Origin: Tethya wilhelma
Taxonomy: Eukaryota > Porifera > Demospongiae > Tethyida > Tethyidae
Assembly (NCBI GenBank): GCA_964030475.1
Contig: CAXIPT010000007.1
Coordinates: 1,599,986-1,663,985 of the forward strand
Reading direction: 5' to 3'
Length of the DNA: 64,000 nt
Both the position numbers and the translations under genes were made by a program. Positions 24,601 through 38,283 of the stretch are shown one piece after another (position 1 is the stretch's first letter; each line of letters starts with the position of its first letter). Below the pieces are notes generated by a model that worked only from the letters and a program-made list of their open reading frames with translations, was not told the origin of the DNA and searched no databases.

Positions 24601-27600
24601 CATTCCATCAATGAAGCAGGTCTCAATATTAATGTTGTGAGTGAGCCATGATTGAAAGGTGGTAAAGAAATTTTGTGATTCAGCAGTTGGAAAAAAAAGG
24701 TTTCTCTCCAATTTGAGAAAAGTAGAATAAAAAAGTAGCCCATTGATTGTTCCAACAGCTACAGTCAGATTGCACACAAGAAAAAAAGCAACCAGTGCTA
24801 TGCCAGCTAGAGCAAAGACTATGATTAATGCTAGCCAGTTGTTGGAGCATGTCATACACTGTCCCCTACCTAGAGTGAGACTAAAGCCATCCTTACAAGA
24901 TCCACAAAGCTTGCCAGTACGATTGAAAGCACACTGTGCATCAGAACCATTACGTATGTTGAGGTTAATCCAGACTGGAGATGGACGACAGTAGTCATAT
25001 GGACAATGAGGGTGAATCAGATATGGACACTCGAAGTCTTCATCAGTTTCATTGATGTAACTTATCCAGATACCATTCTTTCTTAGAACTGATAAGTTAC
25101 TAATAGAACACCCCAGTATGTAGTCAGAGAGGCATGGGTCACATTCACAACTACAATCGGATGTGTCTTCAGTTCTGACAAACCCAATTGGACAATTGCA
25201 AGGAAGAAATGTCACATTTACACGAGTTTGAGTGACTGTGATGTTACTACAATCCTCTACGTTCAACAGTAGCTGTTCTGAACCGTTGTGTGGGGAGGTT
25301 ATTGTGAAGTTCAACTCTGTACAATTTGAACTAGTTTTCTGTATAATCTGTCCTTTAGCAACTCTGCTAAGCGTTAAAGATAGATTTGCACTAACGAAAG
25401 ATAGAATTGGTTTTCTTTTTCTATCTACAACGACTAACGATACACTAAAACTTTGTCCCTTCTTGACTGCTTTAGATGGTGGAGGACTGTCACAATCAGG
25501 TTGGTTGTTTGTACAAAAGCACAATCTCCTGTACGCATCACCTGGCTCAGAAGATATTTCTGGTACAATGTGGTTTCTTTTAAGATTAACGCTGTTAGGC
25601 GATGTATTCAGTGGGGTACTGAATAACTTAAGTGAAGTAAAGGAGCTCCTCTCAAGAGTTCCGTTCATGATATCCTTCAGTTCCAATCCTTGTCCGTTTT
25701 CAAATTGACATTCTTCTATATTCAATTGATCTACTGATCTCACAGAGTTCTTCCGGCACTCATTGAACACAAGGCCACTGACAGTGACCTCAGATATGTT
25801 GTCTAAAACAAAGCCTGTTGAATTCGTGCATGTAACCATAGTAGAAGAGGAGTTGATCCGTGCAACTGTTAGTACTAGATTTTTGATGTGTTGTATTTGA
25901 AGAAGTGAGCCAAGAGTGTGGTGACCAGGCTCAAAGATAAGGGTGATGTTTGAGTCAGCGGTAACTGGAGAAGCTGTTTGTGACCAAAGCTGGGCATATT
26001 GAGTAAGAGTCAAGCAGGCCATTCCCAGGTGGTTAGTGAGCGTGGTCTCACTTAGACAAGTGGCATTATCTGGTACGATATAGTAGGTTTGAGCTGACAC
26101 CAATGTAGCAAAGACTCCTAGGCTTGCTAGAGCTAGAACTAACACAGTCAGTTTGGCTGTTTCCATTTTCACTTTTTAAATTGATGTCACTCTGTGTCTG
26201 TGTGTGTGTGTGCACCATGTGTTACATGCAGTGTATACATGTTTACAAACGAAGGGCTCAGAAGCAAAGTGGTTTAACCCACGAACCCCTAAAATTTTCT
26301 GGAGCAAACACTGTTTGCATATAAAAGTATAGTAATACTTAAATTTTAGTTAAGAATCACATGCATGCACAATTAAACATAAACACCTGTAAATTCTTAC
26401 ATTTTCAAATACTCCCTATAGGCACTGCCAGCTTAGCTTAAATTGTTGTCAGGAGCTTCACTAGTCCTTTTTGGTTTGTTGTATTATTGTAGATAGATTC
26501 ACTTAGCTTGAGTAACACTGGCTCTTGTTCCTGTTAATATTCAGTATAGCTAGCTTGAGTGTTGTAGAGCAGATTAACTTTTATAGCCCACTGATAACGT
26601 AGATCAAAGCGCCCACCCACAGTGCGTATATCAGTGATATTTTTGTGTGGCTTGTGATATTTCCCTGTGGCTTACACCCATAGGAGCTCCGACATCTGCC
26701 GGGTCATTCATAATTACATAAGTAATGTGATTACATTTCCTGGTCTTGAACAAACAAACTACAATACATTGTGTACGTTTCTACCTGAGGTCAACTATAT
26801 ATCACTGATTTAATCTTCATCTCGGACTACTGCAAGAAAGTTGTTGATTTCAGTTTCTCTTTCTGTTCCCAACTCATCACTGTCACGGATGTAAGGTTCA
26901 GGGCGAATATCGGAGAATATTGAAGGTCTTGGCTTAAGTTCAAGGTCAACAGCTTCTTGTCTGTCCTTGTCCATTCCATGTTCAGCAATAAGTTCCTTGT
27001 CAGACTTAGCAATTGGTTCACACGAAGAATTCTTTTGATCATCAGTGATTTGTTCGTCTACATGCAAGGAAGTCGAAGATGGTTGCTTATTGGCTGTCTC
27101 ATTCTCTTGTATCGTGGCTGTTTCTCTCTCGTCTTGAGCCTTCTCTACATCTAGTAGTTGTTGTTGAGTTGGTACAGGGTCCACCACACTTTGTGTGACC
27201 ACTAGAGGAGGAACGTGAATGATTTCGTGATCAACAGGTTCTTCTTTAGAGAACCGTAGTTTAATTTTGAGCATAAAAGAGTCGAGTTTGTTCCGCAATT
27301 TCTTTGGAAGTGCAAAGGCATACGTGTGATAGGTCAAGATGCCTAGGAAGGTGATGAAGGCGATGCTGGTTGAAGTGTAGGCAAGAGCCTCTTGATTTCC
27401 CTCTCCAGCTGCTCTGATGTAGAGAGAACCAACAGAGAAGATTAGAAGGTTGAATATGAACGAAGTTTCAAGTACATCTACTTGCCATAATTTGTAAATT
27501 TTCCCTTGCAGCAAGAGCTTCAATAGCAAGAGAGAGGCTAGTATGCAGGTATTAATAAGGGGTTGTATTTTAGTATCTCCATTTACATAATTAAAAATAT

Positions 27601-30600
27601 CCAAAACTAGTAAAATTGAAATCAGTAATCCAGGCCAGTAGTGATGTTTGAGATTGTAAGGAGCATAATAAGCATCCATGAAGGGATAAAATCTTGCGTG
27701 TTTAATCCAATCTATTGCTCTCGTATTTGAACAATGCAGAAGCCATGGATAAGAGAAAAGGAGAATTATATGTACAACAATCACCAAAAAAACTGCAATA
27801 GTTGCTAGAAACAAAGGAATGTGCTTTCCTTCCAAGTAATGTACACTAGTATCATGCAGCCACACTGTCTCTTTTGAACCATTAGGATACTCAAGGGTTA
27901 CCGAGGGAAATGGTGTATTAACAAAATTGTTAGAAAGTATGATCGCAGTAGCTAGTGCGGCAACTGGATTTGTTCCTGTTAATAGCCTGGCTATTCTTGT
28001 GGAGTATTCACTGCCAATGATTATAATTGTACTCAAAACTACAACGTAAACGTTATAAGCTATGTCTAACCATGATTTGATGTAGCCGTCCATTCCATCA
28101 ATGAAGCAGGTCTCAATATTAATATTATGAGTGAGCCATGATAGAAAGGTGATAAAGAAATTTTGTGATTCAGCAGTTGGAAAAAGAAGATGTCTCTCCA
28201 CTTCGAGAAAAGTAGAATAAAAAAGTAGCCCATTGATTGTTCCAACAGCTACAGTCAGATTGCACACAAGAAAAAAAGTAACCAATGCTATGCCAGCTAG
28301 AGCAAAGACTATGATTAATGCTAGCCAGTTGTTGGAGCATCTCATACATTGTCCCCTACCTAGAGTGAGACTAAAACCATCCTTACAAGATCCACAGAGC
28401 TTGCCAGTACGATTGAAAGCACACTGTGCATCAGAACCATTAGGTATGTTGAGGTTAATCCAGACTGGAGATGGACGACAGTAGTCATATGGACAACAAG
28501 AGTGAATCAGATATGGACACTCAAAGTCTTCATCAGTTTCATTGATGTAACTTATCCAGATACCATTCTTTCTTAGAATTGATGAGTTACTAATAGAACA
28601 CCCCATTATGTAGTCAGAGAGGCAAGGGTCACATTCACAACTACAATTGGAGATTGATTCAGTTCTGACAAACCCAATTGGACAATTGCAAGGAAGAAAT
28701 GTCACGTTTACATGAGTTTGAGTGACTGTGATATTACTGCAATCCTCTAGGTTCAACAGTAGCTGTTCTGAATCGTTGTGTGGGGAGGTTATTGTGAAGT
28801 TCAACTCTGTACAATTTGAACTAGTTTTCTGTATGATCTGTCCTTTAGCAAGTCTGCTAAGCGATAAAGATAGATTTGCACTGACGAAAGATGGAATTGG
28901 TTTTCTTTTTCTATCCACAACAACTAACGATACACTAAAACTTTGTCCCTTCTTGACTGCTTTAGATGGTGGATGACTGTCACAATCAGGTTGGTTGTTT
29001 GTACAAAAGCACAATCTCCTGTACGCATCACCTGGCTCAGAAAATATTTCTGATACAACGTGGTTTCTTAAATTAGCGCTGTTAGGTGATGTATTCAGTG
29101 GGGTACTGAATAACTTAAGTGAAGTAAAGGAGCTCCTCTCAAGTGTTCCGTTCATGATATTCTTCAGTTCCAATCCTTGTCCGTTTTCAAATTGACACTC
29201 TTCTATATTCAATTGATCTACTGATCTCACAGAGTTCTCCCGGCACTCATTGAACACAAGGCCGCTGACAGTGACCTCAGATATGTTGTCTAAAACAAAG
29301 CCTGTTGAATTTCTGCATGTAACCATAGCGGAAGAGGTGTTGATACGTGCAACTCTTAGTACTAGATTGTTGATGTGTTGTATTTGAAGAAGTGAGCCAA
29401 GAGTGTGATGACCAGGCTCAAAGATGAGTGTGATGTTTGAGTCAGCGGTAACTGGAGAAGCTGGTTGTGACCAAAGCTGGGCATATTGATTAAGAGGCAG
29501 GTCATTCCCAGGTGGTTAGTGAGCGTGGTCCCACTTAGACAAGTGGCATTGTCTGGTACGATATAGTAGGTTTGAGCTGACACCAATGTAGCAAAGAATC
29601 CTAGCTTTGCTAGAGCTAGAACTAAGACTGTCAGTTTGGCTGTTTCCATTTTCACTTTATAAATTGATGTAGCTCTGTCTGTGTGTGTGTGTGTGTGTGT
29701 ACACCACGTGTCACATGTAGAGTATACATGTTTACAAACAAAGGGCTCAGAAACAAAGTGGTTTTACCCACAAATCCCTGGTTTAACCCACAAATCCTTG
29801 GTTTCACCCCCTTAAAAGGAATACTGTTAGAATTCATTTAGAGAGCTGCAGTTCATTTAGTATTTTAAAATTTGGTCAATTTGGTAGAGGGGGGTGTATC
29901 AATTTTTGGGCTTTTCAGACAATTTCCCATATTTCATTTGGGGTTAGTCCACTTTGCTTCTGAGTCCTTCATTAATTTAATTTAATTTAATTTTAATATA
30001 TTATTATTAATTATGGTGTTTGCTCTAAAGGTTGTTTATGAGTCCATGGACCACTAAATGTTCTTCTGGTCTCCTGTACGCATGCATCAATTGTGATTAA
30101 TATTATAAAGAACATACATAAGGAATAAAATTGTGGACACTCTACTAAAAAGTATAAATTTTGGTTAAGAATCAAATACATGCACAATTTAATATAAACA
30201 CCTGTAAATCCTTACATTTTCCAAATACTCCCTGTAGGCACTGCCAACTTAGCTTAAATTGTTGTCGAGAGCTTCACTAGTCCTTTTTGGTTTGTTGTAT
30301 TATTGTAGATAGATTCACTTAGCTTGAGTAGCACTGGCTCTTGTTCCTGTTAATATTCAGTATAGCTTGAGTGTTGTAGAGCAGTTTTTAACTTTTGTAG
30401 CCCACTGATAACGTAGATCAAAGCAAGGCGTGGACAGTGCGTATATTTCTCTGTGGCTTCTGATGTTTCCCTGGCTTGTGATACTTCCCTGTGGCTTACA
30501 CCCATAGGAGGTCCGACATCCGCGGGCCGTTTCGTAATTATAGGTAATGTGATTACATTTCCTGGTCTTGTTTTGAGGCACGTTTATGCTTTAATCTTGA

Positions 30601-33600
30601 AAAAGCTAGGAATCATTCTCTCTCCTGTTACTTTGTCAAAATAGCTGCTAAAAGTTGTGATAAATCTTAGAAAAAATGAGCTACATAACTTTAGGAAATG
30701 ACATCACATGATCTCACTTATAATACAATTAGCCTGCAATGGCCCGCGGATGTCGGACCTCCTCTGGCTTTTACCTAGTGTGTACCTGTGAGAACTAAAC
30801 TAAGTGTTGGGCTACAAAACAGTTTTTTACAGCCTACACTGGGCTGTCTGGAGTAATGCCCTTGTATCAGAGTAGGTTGCAAGTGCGCGATTAGAGATCA
30901 CGTGAATAACGTTGATTGCCTAAAATTTGCTGAATCAGTGATCTTTTTCTGCTGATTCAGCAACATTCATGGAGGTATACCAATAGTACACGGAGAAAAT
31001 GCTGATCAGGCAGTAGACGATCCCTGACTCAGCATTTTTAAAGCGATTAACGTTATCCACGTTATCTCTAATTGCAATATATCTTGTGACTGAGGAGAAG
31101 TCAATTCTTTAGATTCTCAAACTGTTATATTAATTTGATTAGTTAATTTTGTGCGTTAGTAATAGGGGGAGCTATAGATACAGTAGCCCGCAATAAAAAG
31201 TTCCCGTTCCGTTTGCGTAGACCGTCCGTGCCAACGCTTCCGTTTACACGTTACGTCACCATGTATAATTATCACTTCAGGAAATGAAAAACGACATTTC
31301 AACGTAGCAGAAATACGGGCAAATTGTGTTGTCAAACTTGGATTGAAGCAGCTACGAGGCTCTAAGCTTGAAAACTAAGCAAGAAAACCGTAATAAAATA
31401 TTATATATCAACAACAGAGAGATCTTTGACGGTCAACTTAGCCTACTAGGCTAGTAAAGGCTGTCAATTACTCTGCTTGGGGCTTTCTTGCCGTATGTAT
31501 CAACCATGCTGCTACTAAATTTGTTTGTCAGCTTACCTTTTGCCCTGTGCTGTTGTTCTACAACAAAATGGTGTTCAAGCACTAGATTTCTAGCCCATAA
31601 ACTTGTCTTCAAGCCAGCGAAATTCGTGCTTGATAAATTTTCGTAGCATCGCCGCATTACGCAGCCCCACCCACTATTTTACAATTTTTCGTGCGTTTAA
31701 TTTTCATACTCTGCAGCGACTACGAAAAGTACGAAATTTTCACGATTTACAGTACTTAAAGTATTGTCTGTGAAATTTCTATTTGAGCTATAGTAAATTT
31801 ACATATGAATGTAAAAAAAAAATAAATAAATAAAAAAAAACTGCAATACATTGTGTACTTTTCTACCTGAGGTCAACTATATATCACTGATTTAATCTTC
31901 ATCTCGGACTACTGCAAGAAAGTCGTTGATTTCAGTTTCTCTTTCTGTTCCCAACTCATCACTGTCACGGATGTAAGGTTCAAGGCAAATATCGGAGAAT
32001 GTCGAGGGTCTTGGCTTAAGTTCAAGGTCAACAGCTTCTTGTCTGTCCTTGTCCATTCCATTTTCAGCAATAAGTTCCTTGTCAGACTTNNNNNNNNNNN
32101 NNNNNNNNNNNNNNNNNNNNNNNNNNNNNNNNNNNNNNNNNNNNNNNNNNNNNNNNNNNNNNNNNNTACTAGCCTCTCTCTTGCTATTGAAGCTCTTGCT
32201 GCAAGGGAAAATCTACAAATTATGGCAAGTAGATGTACTTGAAACTTCGTTCATATTCAACCTTCTAATCTTCTCGGCTGGTTCTCTCTACATCAGAGCA
32301 GCTGGAGAGGGAAATCAAGAGGCTCTTGCCTACACTTCAACCAGCATCGCTTTCATCACTTTCCTAGGCATCTTGACCTATCACACGTATGCCTTTGCAC
32401 TTCCAAAGAAATTGCGGAACAAACTTGACTCTTTTATGCTCAAAATAAAACTACGGTTCTCTAAAGAAGAACCTGTTGATCACGAAATCATTCACGTTCC
32501 TCCTCCAGCGGTCACACAAAGTGTGGTGGACCCTGTACCAACTCAACAGCAACTACTAGATGTAGAGAAGGCTCAAGACGAGAGAGAAGCAGCCACGATA
32601 CAAGAGAATAAGCAACCATCTTCGACTTCCTTGCATGTAGATGAACAAATCACTGATAATGAAAACAATTCTTCGTGTGAACCAATTGCTAAGTCTGACA
32701 AGGAACTTATTGCTGAACATGGAATGGACAAGGACAGACAAGAAGCTGTTGACCTTGAACTTAAGCCAAGACCCTCAATATTCTCTGATATTCGCCCTGA
32801 ACCTTACATCTGTGACAGTGATGAGTTGGGAACAGAAAGAGAAACTGAAATCAATGACTTTCTTGCAGTAGTCCAAGATGAAGTTTAAATCAGTGATATA
32901 CATGTATAGTTGATCTCACAGGGAAAATGTACACAATGTATCGCAGTTTGTTTGTTTTTTTACATCATATAAATTTACTATAGCTCAAATGGAAATTTCA
33001 TAGACATTACTTTAAGTATGTAGTTTTGTAAATTGCATGACACAATAATTCCCCATTAATAATAACATTTATGTGTGAACAGCTCTTAAATCTCTATGAA
33101 GGATGATGTTAGTAAATTTTTGCTTAACCATGCCCACTTCCAGTAGACTATGTCAATATATTTACATGCGTAGTAACACCATTTTGCTCTCTACAAGGGG
33201 GGAGGGGGGGGGGGTTACGGATTAAGAGGGGGAATCCCCTCCTACTTTATCTCCACCCTTTCAAATTTGACAGGCTCTCAAAGTAAGCATATCAACTTAA
33301 AACTGCTTATATATGTATCTTGTATAATATGGCCACACTAAAATTATTACTATTAAGCTATTTCTCATGCACAAAATTAACTAATCAAATTAATATAACA
33401 GTTTGAGAATTTTAAGAATTAGCTTCTCCCCAGTCACAAGATATTCATTCTATGTTATAGTTATTACACCCTTCACTGGGCTGTATGGAGTATAATGCAC
33501 GAGCGTGGTTACTAGTATTGCACGAGGGCGAAGCCCGACTGCAATAAGTAATAATAATAATATACAATAATAATAATAATAAGTAACCACTTGAGGGCAG

Positions 33601-36600
33601 AGGAGGTTGCAAGTGCGTAATTGGATAACCGTTAATTGCTTAAAAAATTGCTGAGTCAGTGATCTTTTTCTGCCTGATCAGAATTTTTTCTCCGTGTACT
33701 GTGTAACTGCGTGAATGTTGCTGAATCAGCAGAAAAAGATTGCTGATTCAGCAAATTTTAGGCAATCAACGTTATTCATGTGATCTCTAATCGCGCGCTT
33801 GCAACCTACACTGACACTGACATGAGAGCATTACTACAGAAAGCCCATTGTAGGCTGTTATACCTAGCCTCGTTCCCAGGCTCTCTCCCAGTGAATATTT
33901 ATGCAAGCACGCATGCAAAAATAGGAAGGGAGAGAGCCTGGTACATGAAATCATGTGAATGACGTTGCCTAGAAAGACAGTAGAGAGAGTTTGTATTGTT
34001 TCTCTACTACAGCATACTAATTTTTCTGTGTGCTACGTCATTCACATGATTTCGCGTACCAGGCTCTCTATCTTCCTATTTTTCAGCGTGTAATACTCTG
34101 GGAGAGAGTGTGGGAACGAGGCTATGTAACAACTATTTCGTAGCCCAACGCATAGTTTAGTTTTCACCGGTACACACTAGGGTGAGCCACAGGGAAATAC
34201 TGTATAGTAGGTAAATTCGGCGAATTGGCAAATTATTCTTCAAATCGCCAAACAGTTTAATAAGCACGGCGCCCATATAAACTATGCAGCGTGCCGAATT
34301 GAATCGCCAAATTAAAAATCGCCAATAATCCTAAAATGGGAATTCGCCAAATTTAAAGCCCGGCAAATTTACCCACTATACGGTATCAGAAACCACAGGG
34401 AAATATCACAAGCCATATGCACAGGGAAATATCAGATACCACAGGGAAATATCACAAGCCACACAAAAATATCACTGATATACGCACTGTGGGTGGGCGC
34501 TTTGATCTACGTTATCAGTGGGCTATAAAAGTTAATCTGCTCTACAACACTCAAGCTAGCTATACTGAATATTAACAGGAACAAGAGCCAGTGTTACTCA
34601 AGCTAAGTGAATCTATCTACAATAATACAACAAACCAAAAAGGACTAGTGAAGCTCCTGACAACAATTTAAGCTAAGCTGGCAGTGCCTATAGGGAGTAT
34701 TTGAAAATGTAAGAATTTACAGGTGTTTATGTTTAATTGTGCATGCATGTGATTCTTAACTAAAATTTAAGTATTACTATACTTTTATATGCAAACAGTG
34801 TTTGCTCCAGAAAATTTTAGGGGTTCGTGGGTTAAACCACTTTGCTTCTGAGCCCTTCGTTTGTAAACATGTATACACTGCATGTAACACATGGTGCACA
34901 CACACACACAGACACAGAGTGACATCAATTTAAAAAGTGAAAATGGAAACAGCCAAACTGACTGTGTTAGTTCTAGCTCTAGCAAGCCTAGGAGTCTTTG
35001 CTACATTGGTGTCAGCTCAAACCTACTATATCGTACCAGATAATGCCACTTGTCTAAGTGAGACCACGCTCACTAACCACCTGGGAATGGCCTGCTTGAC
35101 TCTTACTCAATATGCCCAGCTTTGGTCACAAACAGCTTCTCCAGTTACCGCTGACTCAAACATCACCCTTATCTTTGAGCCTGGTCACCACACTCTTGGC
35201 TCACTTCTTCAAATACAACACATCAAAAATCTAGTACTAACAGTTGCACGGATCAACTCCTCTTCTACTATGGTTACATGCACGAATTCAACAGGCTTTG
35301 TTTTAGACAACATATCTGAGGTCACTGTCAGTGGCCTTGTGTTCAATGAGTGCCGGAAGAACTCTGTGAGATCAGTAGATCAATTGAATATAGAAGAATG
35401 TCAATTTGAAAACGGACAAGGATTGGAACTGAAGGATATCATGAACGGAACTCTTGAGAGGAGCTCCTTTACTTCACTTAANGCACCACGTGTCACATGC
35501 AGAGTATACATGTTTACATACAGTGTTTGTAGCCTCGTACCCAGGCTCTCCCCTTTGACCTTTCACTCACGGAAAGGAAGGGGAGAGCCTGGGATCTCAT
35601 GTCACGCACGTGAACCCCAAAAAATGAGCGTGGGCGAAATTCACCACAATCCATGTGCTGAACTAGATTTTTTCCCTCGAGTTTAGCGGCAAAGAAACAG
35701 AGCTGGTACTTTTTGTTAGTTCTCAGCTGCAGCAGTCTAATTTTGCTTGCTAGCTTCTATTAAGTATCTAAATGCCACTTCGTAGCTAACAGCGTGCTAA
35801 TAATCCATTATTTCAAGTGAGATACGGTTCAGTCGACTAGTCATGCAAAACAAAGATGCAGGTATGTTCTGTCATATAACTTACTCAAGAAAAGTGTCTT
35901 GTTGTTATGTATGGTGACTCTCTTAGCCCAAAGACTTAGCATTTTGTTTTAGTATTGCTAAATTCTGAGTATAACTGAACTGAACTAAAAATACGGCGAC
36001 CTTTAGACGGAAATGCGTGGGCAGTCTGATTGCCTGGACGTGATATGCCCACGCTCAATTATCTGTGTTCTACTAGCATTCTACCTGTAGAGTCACATGC
36101 GTGACGTGGGATCCCAGGCTCTATCTTTCCTTACAGTTAGTGTAAGGTCAAAGGAGAGAGCCTGGGTACGAGGCTACAGTGTTTGCTCTAAAGGATGTTT
36201 AGGAGTCCATGGACCACTAAATGTTCTTCTGGATTCCCAAAAAATATAGCTGACAAACCAACTGGAATGAAATTTTGTACATGTGTACGCATGCATGAAT
36301 TGTAATTAATATTATAAAGATGACATTAGAATCACATACATGCACAATTTAATATAAACACCTGTAAATCCTTACATTTTCAAATACTCCCTGTAGGCAC
36401 TGCCAGCTTAGCTTAAATTGTTGTCAGGAGCTTCACTAGTCCTTTAAACTTAGCTTGAGTAGCACTGGTTCTTGTTCCTGTTAATATTCAGTATAGCTTG
36501 AATGTTGTAGAGCAGTTTAACTTATATAGATTGAATATCTTGTGATTAAGGAGAAGTCAATTCTTTAAATTCTTAAACTGTTATATTAATTTGATGAGTT

Positions 36601-38247
36601 TTGTGCATCATTAATTCTGTCAGGAGTAGTAGGGGAGTTATAGATAACTATTTTCAGAATGTCAACTTATGTACAATTTAATATGGATATCTTGAACTTC
36701 ATCATGGAGATATGCATGGTTGCAGTTCTATCAACCATATAGAATGACTGCTTTCAACTGTTTCACTACCACTTAAAAATATCAGAGCTTTATATAATAT
36801 ACATATAATCCACCTTTGCTGGTGCTTTCTCTTTTGCAAACATTGAAAGCATTGTGTTTGTGTTAGTTGACAATATCGTATAGTTTGCATGCACTACATA
36901 CCCCATATACAAGCGTCTTTGTCATGTTGAGCAGTTACTATATACATGTAGTAGCTGTTGTTGAGTTGGCACAGGGTCCACCACACTGTGTGTGGCTTGT
37001 AAATGCAATACTTCAATTCAATAATATCTATATGTCTCTTACTGCGTATCAATTTTGTATAAGCTATGTCATTCACACTGTTTTCTCTTCCCTGGTGTAG
37101 AGTGTTGATCTGGTCGTTGCTCACCAACCCAGAGTGTACAGAACCTCTGCTGACTGAAGCCAAGAGAGTCATCAGGTGAGTTAGTTAGTTAGCTAGTTAG
37201 CTAGTTAGCTTGTTTGTTTGTTTGTTTGTTTGTTTGTTTGTTTGTTTGTTTGTTTGTTTGTTTGTTTGTTAGTGAGCTGATGATTGATTTGTGGAGATCC
37301 ACTGGCTTTTAAATATGCTGCTGTAGTGTACTAGTGTGGACCCCATCCTTAGTGTACTGTCTGTGTCATGAGCAGTAGCTTACTGTATATAAGGGTGATG
37401 GATGGTACATGAAGGCTCCATAGTACTCTAGGTGGATGGGTGAGAATGTTTTTTAGTAATCTTTCTATAATTTCTTTTCTTTCATTTCCCTCTTCAGTCG
37501 AAACTCAGAAGCTCTCTTTCTGAACCACGATGGTTGTGATGAGTTCATCTCCACACTGCTCGGGGCAGGTAAGTACAAGCATCATTTTTGTGATGCATCA
37601 TGCATTCAGCACGGTACTAAGTTTTGTTTGATTTGGTAAAATCTTTCATCCAGACTCCTCTCAGCCGATACTTCTCTCTCTGAAGAACGATCTCCTTATG
37701 CAGACGGCCCACGACCTCCAGAACAGCTCCACCCTCTCCCCACACATTGCCAGGTACTGTACTGTATGTGTGCTGTGTTTTATCAATTATGAAAACCTTT
37801 TCCCCAGACCCCTCCCCCAGTTTGTTTGTTGTTGTTGTTTACTGGTATATGAGAGGGGAGCCTGAGTATGAGTTAGCTTATCTACTCTATCAAAATTCAG
37901 TTTAGCTCTTCATAATATTATAGCCTCCTTCACTGTGTGGTTTTACTGTACCTGGCTAGGTTTATTAATTACGTGACAAGTTTTACCCCAGGTTTAATAA
38001 TTACACCGTATGGGAAGGCCTGGATACGAGGCTGCAGTTCATGAGTACGAATTCTAACATGATATTTTGTCTGTGTTGTTGCAGTGTTTCAAAGTTGGTG
38101 ACTCAAAACATTGTGGCCGATTCCATCAGTGCTGTGGAACAGTGCTTTGAATGCAGCCTTGAGCAGCTGCCTGCCTTTGTAGCCCAATACCCTGTAAGTT
38201 GGTGTAACTAGTGAGATAGGATCGTAAGAACGTCTTTCTTTGTATTC

Positions 38248-38283
<36 letters not shown>

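Larger units (their letters stand above)
32889..34936. other. Spacer between copies 4 and 5 with nested elements
   Basis: Contains a G-rich stretch (about 33197-33215), TAA repeats (about 33545-33580), the GGTTGCAAG element (33605-33806), a TAGCC element (33865-34124), a CCGTA-type hairpin (34198-34385), CACAGGGAAATATCA repeats (34390-34470) and the family 5' flank (34470-34936). No independent gene. Confidence 0.6.
21631..37100 (+). other. Giant HECTD4 intron hosting nested genes
   Basis: Donor AG|gtgagc at 21630 and acceptor gtgtag|A at 37100 join VPLKDRV to R-VLIWSLLTNPECTEP in frame. The intron holds the beta-helix/multi-TM gene copies, the N gap and several mobile elements. The first 860 bases (21631-22497) contain no gene that I can see. 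Confidence 0.8.

Noticed and set aside
24743..28484. Plus-strand frames (MIVPTATVRLHTRKK, MTVMLLQSS and others) inside the receptor copies
   Set aside because: They recur at the same places in both copies only because the copies are homologous. They lie antisense to the TM-rich frame.
32039..32242. Open frames running through the N gap
   Set aside because: They exist only because N codons were read as open, and they join oppositely oriented copies.
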